The notes under the pieces: generated by a model
What the model saw: only the letters and a program-made list of their open reading frames with translations
Database searches by the model: none
Told to the model about the DNA's origin: nothing
DNA from: G942493375 sp942493375
GTDB lineage: Bacteria; Armatimonadota; UBA5829
NCBI GenBank assembly: GCA_942493375.1
Contig: OW818698.1
Coordinates: forward strand, 1,984,001-2,048,000
DNA: 64,000 bases
Reading direction: 5' to 3'
Made by a program: the position numbers and the translations under genes
Shown here: one piece after another, positions 52,411 to 60,472 of the stretch
Position numbering within the stretch: position 1 is the stretch's first letter
Layout: each line of letters starts with the position of its first letter

Positions 52411-54513
52411 CTAGCTTTCTTCGATCACCACCGCAGCATAAGCATCCAGTTTATCCAAACATATCTCCAGTCGCCCATCTACCAGCCTAGAGCAAATCTC
52501 TGCTCCTCTGCAGCTAACTTTCGGGTTCACAAAGGGAGAATCCATACTTATCTCCACATTATGCACCGGAACTATCTCAGATATCTGCCTGTTATTCGTC
52601 GGCAGTGTCCATGGCACCGTGCGGTTTGCCAGATGGATGATAGTTCTGTTCAGATCGCTCTGCTTCCAGCAGGTAACTTCTACCGTGCGCGGGGCTCTTA
52701 CATCAAGCTGCCTGGCAGGCACTACTTCACCGACAAGCTCCGCCATCCACTTGCCCAGCTGTTCATCGCCATACTTCTCAAAATACCAACCAAGCTGACA
52801 AGCCACATATAAAGCCTGACCGCTGCCGAATTCATTGATCGTAGCTGCTGGATAATCAGACATCTTCACCGGAGTAGGATCAGATCCTCCTACCAATGAT
52901 CCCGCCGGGTCCGTATCCACTCTCCTGGAAAGCACTTTTGCAGTCGAACTTATCTCCTGGAACACTCCTGCAACAGGCTCCGGTTCAATCGGTCTTTCAA
53001 CAGCAAATAACTTATTAGATGAACCCGTCCAACTGGCGCCAAACACATCACCCAGCCTGTAATCAGCTAACTTACTTCCATCGATATCTTTCAGAGATGT
53101 CTCCCCGGTTGCAATCACCTTTCCACCGGCCTTAACATACTCGCTTATTAACTTGCAGAACTCTTCACTCAAGCACTTAATATCCGGCATTACCAATAGG
53201 TCATATTTAGCCAGGCTCTCTTTGGTCTTGCAGTATTCAGCGATCACAACATCAAACGGCACGTGCTCTTCCATAAGAAGTCTGCCCCAGCCGTTGAACT
53301 CACCCATCCAGTCCATATCTTCAGGACCCTTGGTATACCTTCGAGTTGCCCAGGAAAACACCACCGCGGTCTTTGCATCTGAGACCGCATTCTCATCCAA
53401 GTCAGCATCCTGCATAAAGAAACTGAAACCATTCTTGATGCTGTCGTGTGTAAGCTTACGGGTTGTGGTATCAGCATTCGCAGTAACTCCACACGGGCCA
53501 AACACCTTGCATCCATTAGCTTTGCAGGCAGATGCATATAACTTCCACTGCGCTTCAGATAATGGAGTATGGGCATATTGAGAGGGATGAGCTGTCCTCA
53601 AAATCCACGATGGCAATCCGGTCGCATGCTGGAACTTCACGCCTATGCTTGTGGAGTTTAAATCAAGTCCCGGCACCAAAAACGCATCAAAACACTCAGA
53701 CAGGAAGACATCAAGACTGGGAATCCATCCCTCATCCTGTCCCCAGTGTGCAGGAATGAACTCAGGCGCCATCGCATTGGATGCATGCAAAACCCCATAC
53801 TCATCGAGTATAGCCTTGATATCCCTGATCAGACTCGCACTGGAATCAGTCCGCCATTTTATAAACTCACTCCAGTTTGCCTTTATCAGTTCCGGAGTAA
53901 CCTGATCTGTCTTGCAGATCTTCGCCAGTGTAGGCATACAATACTCACAAACACAGACATCGCTCTGTATCAGCATATCCAGATGGAACATCTCAGGCTT
54001 ATATTTTTCGAGTATCTCCCTGGTAACTGCCAGCACCTGCTCCTGCCTGGGGGAATTTATACAGGATGTCCGCCAGGTCCCACCCGGCATATTCTCCACA
54101 CGTCTTTCCGGATCATTCGGATCAGCCCAGTTTGCCAGTGGATAAGTGATTGATTTCCTATACTCCTCGGCATCATGCATATGTGACATCGGAATAAACG
54201 CCCACTCCGGATGCCTGGATTCCAGCCAGTTGATATACGCAATAATCTTCTTCCCGTTAGCCTGCAGCCTTGAACAGACTTCCCCGAAATAATCCCTGCC
54301 CTGCAAATTAGGATGCATCGGCAGAATATCGCTCGGATAATAAGCCACGCTGAACTGATTCGTCGCATAAACCGCAACAACATCCACCCCGGTATCCACC
54401 AGTTCCTCTGTTATGCGATCCGGATCATATTTGGAAAAAGCAGTCTCCTGCTCATTGAGTGCATACTGATCGTACCAATAAATCCTGCCACGCTTATTCA
54501 ACCAATCGTTCAT
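52411..54513 (-). CDS. GHL6-type glycosidase with GH42 trimerisation-like domain
   Basis: This 700-residue protein is the first gene of the operon. Residues 30-330 fit the hypothetical glycosyl hydrolase 6 barrel: DPDRITEELVDTGVDVVAVYATNQFSVAYYPSDILPMHP, then RDYFGEVCSRLQANGKKIIAYINW, then FHLDMLIQSDVCVCEYC. Residues about 385-580 are like the trimerisation domain of GH42 beta-galactosidases: AVVFSWATRRY, FDVVIAEYC, YDLLVMPDIKCLSEEFCKLISEYVKAGGKVIATGE. There is no signal peptide. GGAGG precedes the ATG. Activity toward galacto- or related oligosaccharides is inferred only. Confidence 0.8.
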   Translation of the reverse strand: MNDWLNKRGRIYWYDQYALNEQETAFSKYDPDRITEELVDTGVDVVAVYATNQFSVAYYPSDILPMHPNLQGRDYFGEVCSRLQANGKKIIAYINWLESRHPEWAFIPMSHMHDAEEYRKSITYPLANWADPNDPERRVENMPGGTWRTSCINSPRQEQVLAVTREILEKYKPEMFHLDMLIQSDVCVCEYCMPTLAKICKTDQVTPELIKANWSEFIKWRTDSSASLIRDIKAILDEYGVLHASNAMAPEFIPAHWGQDEGWIPSLDVFLSECFDAFLVPGLDLNSTSIGVKFQHATGLPSWILRTAHPSQYAHTPLSEAQWKLYASACKANGCKVFGPCGVTANADTTTRKLTHDSIKNGFSFFMQDADLDENAVSDAKTAVVFSWATRRYTKGPEDMDWMGEFNGWGRLLMEEHVPFDVVIAEYCKTKESLAKYDLLVMPDIKCLSEEFCKLISEYVKAGGKVIATGETSLKDIDGSKLADYRLGDVFGASWTGSSNKLFAVERPIEPEPVAGVFQEISSTAKVLSRRVDTDPAGSLVGGSDPTPVKMSDYPAATINEFGSGQALYVACQLGWYFEKYGDEQLGKWMAELVGEVVPARQLDVRAPRTVEVTCWKQSDLNRTIIHLANRTVPWTLPTNNRQISEIVPVHNVEISMDSPFVNPKVSCRGAEICSRLVDGRLEICLDKLDAYAAVVIEES

Positions 54514-54603
54514 ATCATTTCCTCCAAAAGTAGAAGTTGTATGTTAGGCAGGGTGATCTCTTTTGGGCAGGATGATCCATGATCCTGCCCCATCATGACT
54601 CCC

Positions 54604-54661
54604 TGTTTTTCCGTGTATTCCGTGTATTCCGTGGTTAATTTCCCGAATATTCCGTGGTTAA
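54604..54661. repeat. TTCCGTGTATTCCGTGTATTCC phrase repeat
   Basis: The phrase TTTCCGTGTATTCCGTGTAT, then TCCGTGGTTAATTTCCCG, then AATATTCCGTGGTTAATCTC, downstream of the pseudopilin gene. A shorter relative lies at 35504. Confidence 0.7.
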
Positions 54662-54663
54662 TC

Positions 54664-55422
54664 TCATTCCACATCAAAGCCATGTATCCCATTGGTAGTC
54701 AGATTAATATCCGGGAATGGTGTCCGGGCTACATCGGGTCTGGAACTCACTGCAGGTAAAATACCCCTGGCAGTGTAGTATTTCGCATGCCCATCTGCAA
54801 ACAGGTACATCCTACCGCCGGTCCAAGCCCACCAGCCGTTGCTGTCCATATCATGTGATCCCAGCCAGTCAGCCAGCATAACCTTTCTGGATGGATAAGT
54901 CACATCTGACTCCCGCATAGTAGCGCACAAAGGAGATGGCGATGCAGCGCTGTACAGCTGTGCTGTCGTCATCGAATCTATTTGCTCCGGTGTATGATAA
55001 AAACAGGCAGATAAACCATAGGATGTCTTATCAAACTTGCTTACCGGTGATGGGTCCGAAGGGCATGCCAATATCGTTTTCTCCTGCCCGGTAATCTGGT
55101 TGAGTCCATTGGGGTTATTGGGATCGTAATTTGCCATAAAATATACATAGCTCCCCATAGGCCACCGCCAGTGCCTGCCCATCCACAGGTAAGGGTCATT
55201 TATATTTGGATAACACTCATCATAATCAGCAGAATACATATTAAATGCCGAAGCTATCTGCTTCAAATTGCTTTGACAAGTAGCCTTATATGCCGAACGC
55301 CTGGCACTGGCAATAACCGGAAGCAACATCGCCGCCAATATAGCAATAATACAAATAACAACCAGCAACTCAATCAGAGTAAACCCTTTAGGTTTCCGAG
55401 ACAATGATAAAACGGAATACAT
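54664..55422 (-). CDS. Pseudopilin-like protein (DUF1559-like)
   Basis: This 252-residue protein has leader MYSVLSLSRKPKG, then FTLIELLVVICIIAILAAM, then LPVIASARRSAYKATCQSNLKQ, then a conserved C-terminal LFADGHAKYY of the DGH group. GAGG precedes the ATG at 55422. It is isolated from other pilus genes, like the two earlier pseudopilins. The family is abundant in Armatimonadota and Planctomycetota; function presumably extracellular. Confidence 0.9.
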   Translation of the reverse strand: MYSVLSLSRKPKGFTLIELLVVICIIAILAAMLLPVIASARRSAYKATCQSNLKQIASAFNMYSADYDECYPNINDPYLWMGRHWRWPMGSYVYFMANYDPNNPNGLNQITGQEKTILACPSDPSPVSKFDKTSYGLSACFYHTPEQIDSMTTAQLYSAASPSPLCATMRESDVTYPSRKVMLADWLGSHDMDSNGWWAWTGGRMYLFADGHAKYYTARGILPAVSSRPDVARTPFPDINLTTNGIHGFDVE

Positions 55423-55502
55423 AATACCTCACAAAAAAAGTAGTGCAGCCGAATCAATTCTACCCGACACGACCACACTAGTAAAATAATAACCCACAAC
55501 CC

Positions 55503-55610
55503 AATTCCCCCTTTGAAGGGGGGCAGGGGGGATGTGATCTTGGATTCCGGATACTCAGTTTCTCTCAGAGCCTGTTTTCACATCCCCCTGCCCCCTTCAA
55601 AGGGGGAATT
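55503..55610. repeat. CCCCCTTTGAAGGGGG inverted pair
   Basis: AATTCCCCCTTTGAAGGGGG then GCAGGGGGGATGTGA at 55503-55537 pairs, with two G-run mismatches, with TCACATCCCCCTGCCCCCTT then CAAAGGGGGAATT at 55578-55610. The loop is about 40 bp. Each arm is itself a small palindrome (CCCCCTTTGAAGGGGG). Confidence 0.75.
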
Positions 55611-55653
55611 AGGTTGAGATAGATACTCAGCCTTGAACTCTTTCCCACTCCAT

Positions 55654-57108
55654 CTATTTCCCCTTCGAAATCTGCCCGTAAGGTGCCCATTTTCCGGGTT
55701 CTCCTGCTGTAATACATATCCAACCAGCCCAGGCTTTCGCAGGGACCTTCAGGTCCGGATCGACATTCACAATCCTGTCTCCCTTTTGCCAGACCCCTTT
55801 TGTTGGAGGTTTGCTTCCAGGAGTATTGCGCCTATCCACGATATATGGCTCAAGCAAACGTCCGTTCGTTGCATTCCGTGTGCCGATATGCAGCACTCGA
55901 CCGTATTTGGTGATCCCTTCACCTGTAAACCCAACAGCGTTCTTGTCGATAAACACAGTTCCCTGGTCGATAATAGTAGACATAGATTCCGCCCCAAGCT
56001 GCACTCCACCCCATAACGAACAACCTATCAAATGCAGAGGCACAGGCCTGTTATACAGCACAGATAGAGGAATAGGATTCTTCCCCGTACTCATCTTCGT
56101 CCCCTGCCACACACCGTTATAGTGCCGAACACCCTCAATAATCGTAGGATAGTTAACCGAACCGCCGGTTGCCTCTGTCTGCTCAGGATAATTCACGCCA
56201 GTCTCGAGGAATGGACCACCCCACTCGCTCCATGCTTTTACTATCTGAATCCCGCCTGCTCCGATCGATATATCAGCCCCTTTTGGTTTACCGCAGTATG
56301 AAGTCCAGTTAACCACCAAAACCTCTCCGCCGTTCATACAGAAGCTGTTCGTTGCCCCATCAGCTCCCCAAGTCTCCAGATTAGTAAATGTAGTATTGGC
56401 AAGATTTCCAGACGCTGCCAATATCCCATACTTGGCAAACGAGAAAATAGCTGAGTCCCTGAACTCCATAGTCCTGACATCCGGACCATTGTTCGGACAA
56501 TCCCCGAGCTTGATCCCGATATCCACACTGTTTATATACAGCTGATCAAAGACTGCTTCAGTCAAAAACCCCGAAGGAATTGTCTCCGGTCCTATCAAAA
56601 CACCAGTCACACCGGTTGTATGTCTGCCTATAGGCTTGGCGTTGCTCTTTTCCACTGCAATATCCAGATCCGTATGGTCCAAACCAGTCATACTAAGGTT
56701 CTCAACACGTATCCCCTTGCAAGAACGGAACTGAAACATAGTGCCATTATCCGGACCGATCCACCTGAAGTAGAAGTTCTTGGGCATATCGCGTGTCCCA
56801 ATCACCGGAGACTCACACCTGATCACACAGTTCCATTTTTCAACTATTCTAATAGTCTTCGAAATCCCATAAAACTTCGGAGGCCGAGGAATAAACAATA
56901 CTCCACCGGGATGATCATTGGATACATGTTCCGAATAATTTTGAGGCTGCAGGGTATCAATCGCCTTCTGTATAGCCTCAGTCTCATCGCTCCCGTCACC
57001 CTTCGCAAAATCTCCCAGATTTACATAATATTCAGAAGCCGCCCATGAAACCGATGCAGCAGCCAATGCCAAACAAATCAGACCCAGTGTTCTAAAAACG
57101 CACCTCAT
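55654..57108 (-). CDS. Exported right-handed beta-helix protein (pectate lyase-like)
   Basis: This protein is about 484 residues with a signal peptide (about 1-25, ending SVSWA). The beginning of the mature protein has NLGDFAKGDGSDETEAIQKAIDTL, the pectate lyase superfamily entry. Further coils are RVENLSMTGLDHTDLD and GIQIVKAWSEWGG. It has GGAGGG ahead of the ATG at 57108. An apparent longer frame to 57228 is translated from the GTCATTCTGA repeat (it yields a VQNDSYEILHCVQND peptide) and is not real. Likely a polysaccharide lyase or hydrolase, activity unknown. Confidence 0.78.
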   Translation of the reverse strand: MRCVFRTLGLICLALAAASVSWAASEYYVNLGDFAKGDGSDETEAIQKAIDTLQPQNYSEHVSNDHPGGVLFIPRPPKFYGISKTIRIVEKWNCVIRCESPVIGTRDMPKNFYFRWIGPDNGTMFQFRSCKGIRVENLSMTGLDHTDLDIAVEKSNAKPIGRHTTGVTGVLIGPETIPSGFLTEAVFDQLYINSVDIGIKLGDCPNNGPDVRTMEFRDSAIFSFAKYGILAASGNLANTTFTNLETWGADGATNSFCMNGGEVLVVNWTSYCGKPKGADISIGAGGIQIVKAWSEWGGPFLETGVNYPEQTEATGGSVNYPTIIEGVRHYNGVWQGTKMSTGKNPIPLSVLYNRPVPLHLIGCSLWGGVQLGAESMSTIIDQGTVFIDKNAVGFTGEGITKYGRVLHIGTRNATNGRLLEPYIVDRRNTPGSKPPTKGVWQKGDRIVNVDPDLKVPAKAWAGWICITAGEPGKWAPYGQISKGK

Positions 57109-57126
57109 ACCACCCTCCGCAAAATT

Positions 57127-57177
57127 GTCATTCTGAACGCAGTGAAGAATCTCGTAACTGTCATTCTGAACAAAGTG
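57127..57177. repeat. Left part of a 33 bp tandem GTCATTCTGA array
   Basis: Units GTCATTCTGAACGCAGTGAA then GAATCTCGTAACT start at 57127 and 57160. The second unit is interrupted by the IS element at 57178; its last nine bases AACAAAGTG (57169-57177) are the left target duplication. Confidence 0.9.
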
Positions 57178-57216
57178 CACTACCATCCCATAGTGAAATG
57201 GGGAGATTGGAAAAAC

Positions 57217-57279
57217 TGACGGGTTCATAGTATCCTTTGTTTAACTACAAATCAAAGGATGTATACAATGAACCCGTCA
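57217..57279 (+). promoter_or_regulatory. Long hairpin over the transposase ribosome binding site and start codon
   Basis: TGACGGGTTCAT (57217-57228) pairs with ATGAACCCGTCA (57268-57279), and an inner TATCCTTTG (57231-57239) pairs with CAAAGGATG (57253-57261). The right arm contains AAAGGA and the ATG of the transposase. Transcripts entering from outside would fold and hide the start. This resembles the anti-readthrough structures known for IS10 and IS50. Confidence 0.75.
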
Positions 57280-58497
57280 AAGCATAGTCTATCAGTGTTA
57301 GGCCAGATTTTCAAACTGATTCCTCGGAATCTGATTCCTAAACTGGCAAAAGAATACGGTGTGTGCAAGAATTCTCGGAAGATAACTGCCACAAGTCATG
57401 TGGCAGCTTTGATATTTGCTCAACTGTCACACGCCATAAGCCTGAACGATGTATGTGATTGTTTGCATAATCACTGTGGTTCTTTAAGCAATATTCGTGA
57501 AGCAGTCGCTCCAAGTAGGAATGCATTGTCTCATGCAAACCGTATACGTAATCCAGAGATGGCGGAAGCTTTATTCTGGTCTGTTATGGATGAGTTCAAA
57601 AGGATATGTCCAGACTTTTTTTTGAAAGGTCGTAAATATCGCGGGATTCCCAGTCGTTTCAGGCGTACGATAAATGTGGTTGATTCCAGCACCATCAGAC
57701 TGCTGGCTAATAGTCTTGATTGGGCTAAGCACAATCGCCGCAAGGCTGCTGCAAAGATGCATTTGCGATTGGACTTACATACTTTCTTACCTAAATATGT
57801 GCTGGTCAAATCTGCAAATACCAGTGACCTTGCAGAAGCTTATGAGCTTTGTGCAGATGTAAAAGCTGGTGAAATAGTTGTTTTTGACAAGGCCTATGTG
57901 GACTTTGATCATCTCTATATCCTAGATGGGCGCGGTGTCTTTTGGGTTACGCGTGCTAAAGATAACGCTGTTTATGATATTGTGGGACAGCATAGCAAGC
58001 CAGAGGGTAATATCATCCAGGATGTATACATAAAGCTTACGGATCCGAAGTCCAAGAAAAAATATCCTAAAACCCTAAGGCTAGTAGAGGCCATGGTCGA
58101 AATAGATGGTCAACTCAAGCGGATGGTTTTCATTACCAACAACAAGACATGGGCGCCAAGTTCTATTTGCGATCTATACAAATCACGCTGGGGTATTGAA
58201 GTATTCTTTAAGGAGATAAAGCAGACTCTGCAGTTAGCCGACTTTATAGGTTATAACGAAAACGCTATACGATGGCAGATATGGACAGCTTTGCTTGTGT
58301 ATATTTTGCTTCGTTTTATATCATACCAGGGTCGTTGGAAGCATACATTTACTCGTCTGTTTACCATTATACGCGGTGTTCTTTGGAGTTACTACGACCT
58401 TTTTAGTGTTCTAAACTGCTGTGGGATAGCACATGATAAAATTAGGATGAGAGCAGCACCCGAACAATGTTATTTGCCGGGATTTGCTCCACCCTAG
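57268..58497 (+). CDS. IS4-family transposase
   Basis: This protein is about 409 residues. N-terminal ~75 residues fit the DUF4372-type helix region (LGQIFKLIPRNLIPKLA). The catalytic DDE triad is D139 in NVVDSSTIRL, D207 in VVFDKAYVD, and E311. The latter is in the IS4 signature Y-x2-R-x3-E-x6-K: YKSRWGIEVFFKEIK (Y304, R307, E311, K318). No frameshift or stop interrupts it. The ATG at 57268 has AAAGGA 8 bases upstream; the ATG three codons earlier is less likely. Start and ribosome binding site lie in a hairpin (57217-57279). Confidence 0.95.
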   Translation: MNPSKHSLSVLGQIFKLIPRNLIPKLAKEYGVCKNSRKITATSHVAALIFAQLSHAISLNDVCDCLHNHCGSLSNIREAVAPSRNALSHANRIRNPEMAEALFWSVMDEFKRICPDFFLKGRKYRGIPSRFRRTINVVDSSTIRLLANSLDWAKHNRRKAAAKMHLRLDLHTFLPKYVLVKSANTSDLAEAYELCADVKAGEIVVFDKAYVDFDHLYILDGRGVFWVTRAKDNAVYDIVGQHSKPEGNIIQDVYIKLTDPKSKKKYPKTLRLVEAMVEIDGQLKRMVFITNNKTWAPSSICDLYKSRWGIEVFFKEIKQTLQLADFIGYNENAIRWQIWTALLVYILLRFISYQGRWKHTFTRLFTIIRGVLWSYYDLFSVLNCCGIAHDKIRMRAAPEQCYLPGFAPP

Positions 58498-58593
58498 ATA
58501 AAAAAACCGTAAATGGGGTGTTTACAGAACACCTAAATCTGAGCCTGATATAGCGAAAAACAGGCTGTTTCTACAGGTTATGGGATGGTAGTG

Positions 58594-58683
58594 AACAAAG
58601 TGTAGAATCTCGTAACTGTCATTCTGAACAAAGTGAAGAATCTCGTAACTGTCATTCTGAACGCAGTGAAGAATCTCAACCCT
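58594..58683. repeat. Right part of the 33 bp tandem array
   Basis: After the right target duplication AACAAAGTG (58594-58602) the interrupted unit finishes TAGAATCTCGTAACT. Further GTCATTCTGA units start at 58618 and 58651. Removing the IS and one duplication gives four units with an exact 33 bp period. The last unit diverges (GAATCTCAACCCTT). The remainder of the gap to 58844 has no gene; a weak leader for the phosphatase is likely. Confidence 0.88.
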
Positions 58684-58844
58684 TCAGCCTTTGCCCATCC
58701 TTATTACAAATCTACTTCGACAAACAATCTCATATTCATTCCAATAATCAAAGAAATAGTTATTACATACTTGACAGCCGAATCCACTCAGGCAGACAAT
58801 GGATTATGTTGCATGGAAAACCTGCAAAAAAGGCAGTTCTCACA

Positions 58845-59381
58845 ATGACCAATCGCCGTATCATATTCGTAATTCTAGTCACATCACTTACCACTGCAAT
58901 TTGCGTAGGAGCTCTCGCAAAATCAGTAAAGCGCCCGCATCCAGCCCTGCCGAACTTCCACAAAGTCACTGATGGTATTTACCGCGGAGCCGCTCCAACC
59001 AAAGATGGTTTAAAATCGCTCAAAAAAATGAATGTCCACACAATCATAGACTTGCGAAACTCATCAGAGCAGGTAAAAGCAGAGAAGCAGACCGCTGTGG
59101 CAATGGGATTCAAATGGATCAACATCCCAATGGGAAAAGCCGCACCTACCCAAAAACAAGTCGACCTATTCCTGGACACCCTCGCAAAAGCCCCAACTGA
59201 ACCTGTCTTCGTCCACTGCCAATATGGGGCTGATAGAACAGGATGCATGATAGGCATCTACCGGGTAAAAGTCCAGAAATGGAGCTTCGCCAAAACCTGG
59301 CCAGAAATGCGGAAATACGGTTTCAAACCCTGGCTAGGAAAACTAAAAACCGCCGTAAAATCCCGAGCCAAAAAATTGTGA
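58845..59381 (+). CDS. Secreted or membrane-anchored protein tyrosine phosphatase
   Basis: This protein is about 178 residues. It begins MTNRRIIFVILVTSLTTAI, an N-terminal signal or anchor. A dual-specificity-type fold follows: VTDGIYRGAAPTKDGLKSLKKM, then NVHTIIDLRNSSEQVKAEKQTA. The catalytic CX5R loop is VHCQYGADRTG (Cys125, Arg131), the D-R-T-G variant typical of Siw14-like and bacterial PTPs. An ATG 13 codons earlier (58806) is possible but would add a short cytoplasmic stretch before the anchor. Phosphatase activity is expected; substrate unknown. The next gene is PHP at 59506. Confidence 0.88.
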   Translation: MTNRRIIFVILVTSLTTAICVGALAKSVKRPHPALPNFHKVTDGIYRGAAPTKDGLKSLKKMNVHTIIDLRNSSEQVKAEKQTAVAMGFKWINIPMGKAAPTQKQVDLFLDTLAKAPTEPVFVHCQYGADRTGCMIGIYRVKVQKWSFAKTWPEMRKYGFKPWLGKLKTAVKSRAKKL

Positions 59382-59382
59382 T

Positions 59383-59434
59383 GCAGGCTTCCAGCCTGCC
59401 ATAATTAGTACCTGAAGCCTAAAGTCTAAAGCCT
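59383..59434. repeat. CAGGCTTCCAGCCTG hairpin and CTGAAGCCTAAAGTCTAAAGCC phrase repeat
   Basis: A small palindrome CAGGCTTCCAGCCTG at 59384-59398 is followed by CTGAAGCCTAAAGTCTAAAG then CCTG, a three-fold 7-8 bp phrase. It lies right after the phosphatase stop and may serve as terminator. Confidence 0.55.
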
Positions 59435-59505
59435 GTTTTTTGCTCTATCCATCCCCATATGCTAAAATCACCTCATCAATAATCCTGCCCAGCAAAGGAG
59501 AAACG

Positions 59506-60390
59506 ATGCAGCTAATCAATCCATTTACCCAACCAGGGAAATTCTATAAAGCCAATCTCCACACCCATACCACAAACTCCGACGGTCTTTTCTCCGTCGA
59601 AGATCGTGTAAAACAGTATAAAGAGCACGGATACTCCATACTGGCGATCACTGATCACCACGTAGTTTCAGACATAAAGGGACTTGGTGATGACAATTTC
59701 CTGATGATAAGCGCTATGGAAATGCATCCTCCCTGCCCTCCGGACTTTGAAGTCTACCATCTGGTCTGCCTCAATATTCCGTTTGGCCTTAATGTTCCGG
59801 ATGACCTCGATGCCAATTCCAGAGTGCGGATGATAAAAGAAGCCGGCGGAGAATTGATTTTCGCCCATCCCTACTGGTGCGGGCACAATGTCAGCCACAT
59901 GAACAATATTGAGGATTTCATCGCTGTTGAAGTCTTCAATACCACCTGCACCCACATAGGTAAGGGTATCAGCAGCGTCCACTGGGATGACAATCTGGAC
60001 CAGGGGAGAATAATCGGAGGAGTCGCGGTAGATGATTGTCACTCAGATATTGACCTGTTCAAAGGCTGGACAATGATCAAAGCTGCCGACTTGACCATCA
60101 ATTCCGTAATGGACGCCCTGCGTAGTGGCAGTTATTACTGCTCCTGTGGGCCAACCATTGAGCATTTCGAAGTAGTAAATAGCATTGCCACATTGAAGTG
60201 CTCCCCTGTCTCCGAGGTTCATTTTATGGGACGCAGGGCTTCCGGGGGGAGTATCTATGCAAATGAAGGGGAAACTATTACCCAGGCCAGCATTCCAGTA
60301 GGCCATGCAAACGGATATGTCCGAGCAGAGGTAGTAGACGAAACAGGAAAACGAGCCTGGACAAACCCTATCGTATTGGCTGATTATTAG
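59506..60390 (+). CDS. PHP-domain metal-dependent phosphoesterase
   Basis: This protein is about 294 residues. It has the PHP metal motifs: NLHTHTTNSDG (H19, H21), ITDHH (D50, H51), MEMHP (E72), FAHPYWCGHN (H121), and AVDDCHSD (D177, H179). PHP proteins cleave phosphoester bonds using a trinuclear site (histidinol phosphatase, polymerase-associated or small nucleotide phosphatases). The C-terminal ~80 residues (VMDALRSGSYYCSCGPTIEHFEV) are typical of stand-alone PHP phosphoesterases. AAAGGAG precedes the ATG at 59506; an earlier ATG at 59440 lacks one. Substrate unassigned. Confidence 0.93.
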   Translation: MQLINPFTQPGKFYKANLHTHTTNSDGLFSVEDRVKQYKEHGYSILAITDHHVVSDIKGLGDDNFLMISAMEMHPPCPPDFEVYHLVCLNIPFGLNVPDDLDANSRVRMIKEAGGELIFAHPYWCGHNVSHMNNIEDFIAVEVFNTTCTHIGKGISSVHWDDNLDQGRIIGGVAVDDCHSDIDLFKGWTMIKAADLTINSVMDALRSGSYYCSCGPTIEHFEVVNSIATLKCSPVSEVHFMGRRASGGSIYANEGETITQASIPVGHANGYVRAEVVDETGKRAWTNPIVLADY

Positions 60391-60405
60391 ATATGAGCAC
60401 GGATA

Positions 60406-60455
60406 TACAGGATGCAATATATCCCTTACATCCTGTATATCCTGTCCATCCATGT
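60406..60455. repeat. CATCCTGTATATCCTGTCCATCC phrase repeat
   Basis: Phrase run ATCCCTTACATCCTGTATAT then CCTGTCCATCCATGTTAAT, a relative of the TTAATCCTG series and of the copy at 62001-62027. Confidence 0.6.
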
Positions 60456-60472
60456 TAATGAGAAAATCGAAC

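Larger units (their letters stand above)
57178..58593. mobile_element. IS4-family insertion sequence, 1416 bp, intact
   Basis: Terminal inverted repeats: CACTACCATCCCATA (57178-57192) and its complement TATGGGATGGTAGTG (58579-58593), 15 bp perfect. Flanks are the direct repeat AACAAAGTG (57169-57177 and 58594-58602), a 9 bp target-site duplication. One transposase gene lies inside. Intact ends, an undamaged gene and a perfect duplication point to a recent insertion. The target is inside a 33 bp tandem repeat, not a gene, so it broke no coding sequence. Confidence 0.93.

Noticed and set aside
52411..54513. Classical GH42 beta-galactosidase
   Set aside because: Only the trimerisation-like region fits; the barrel is more like GHL6 and catalytic Glu pair positions were not evident.
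57127..58683. CRISPR array
   Set aside because: The GTCATTCTGA units are contiguous 33 bp tandem copies with no unique spacers between them, and no cas genes are nearby.
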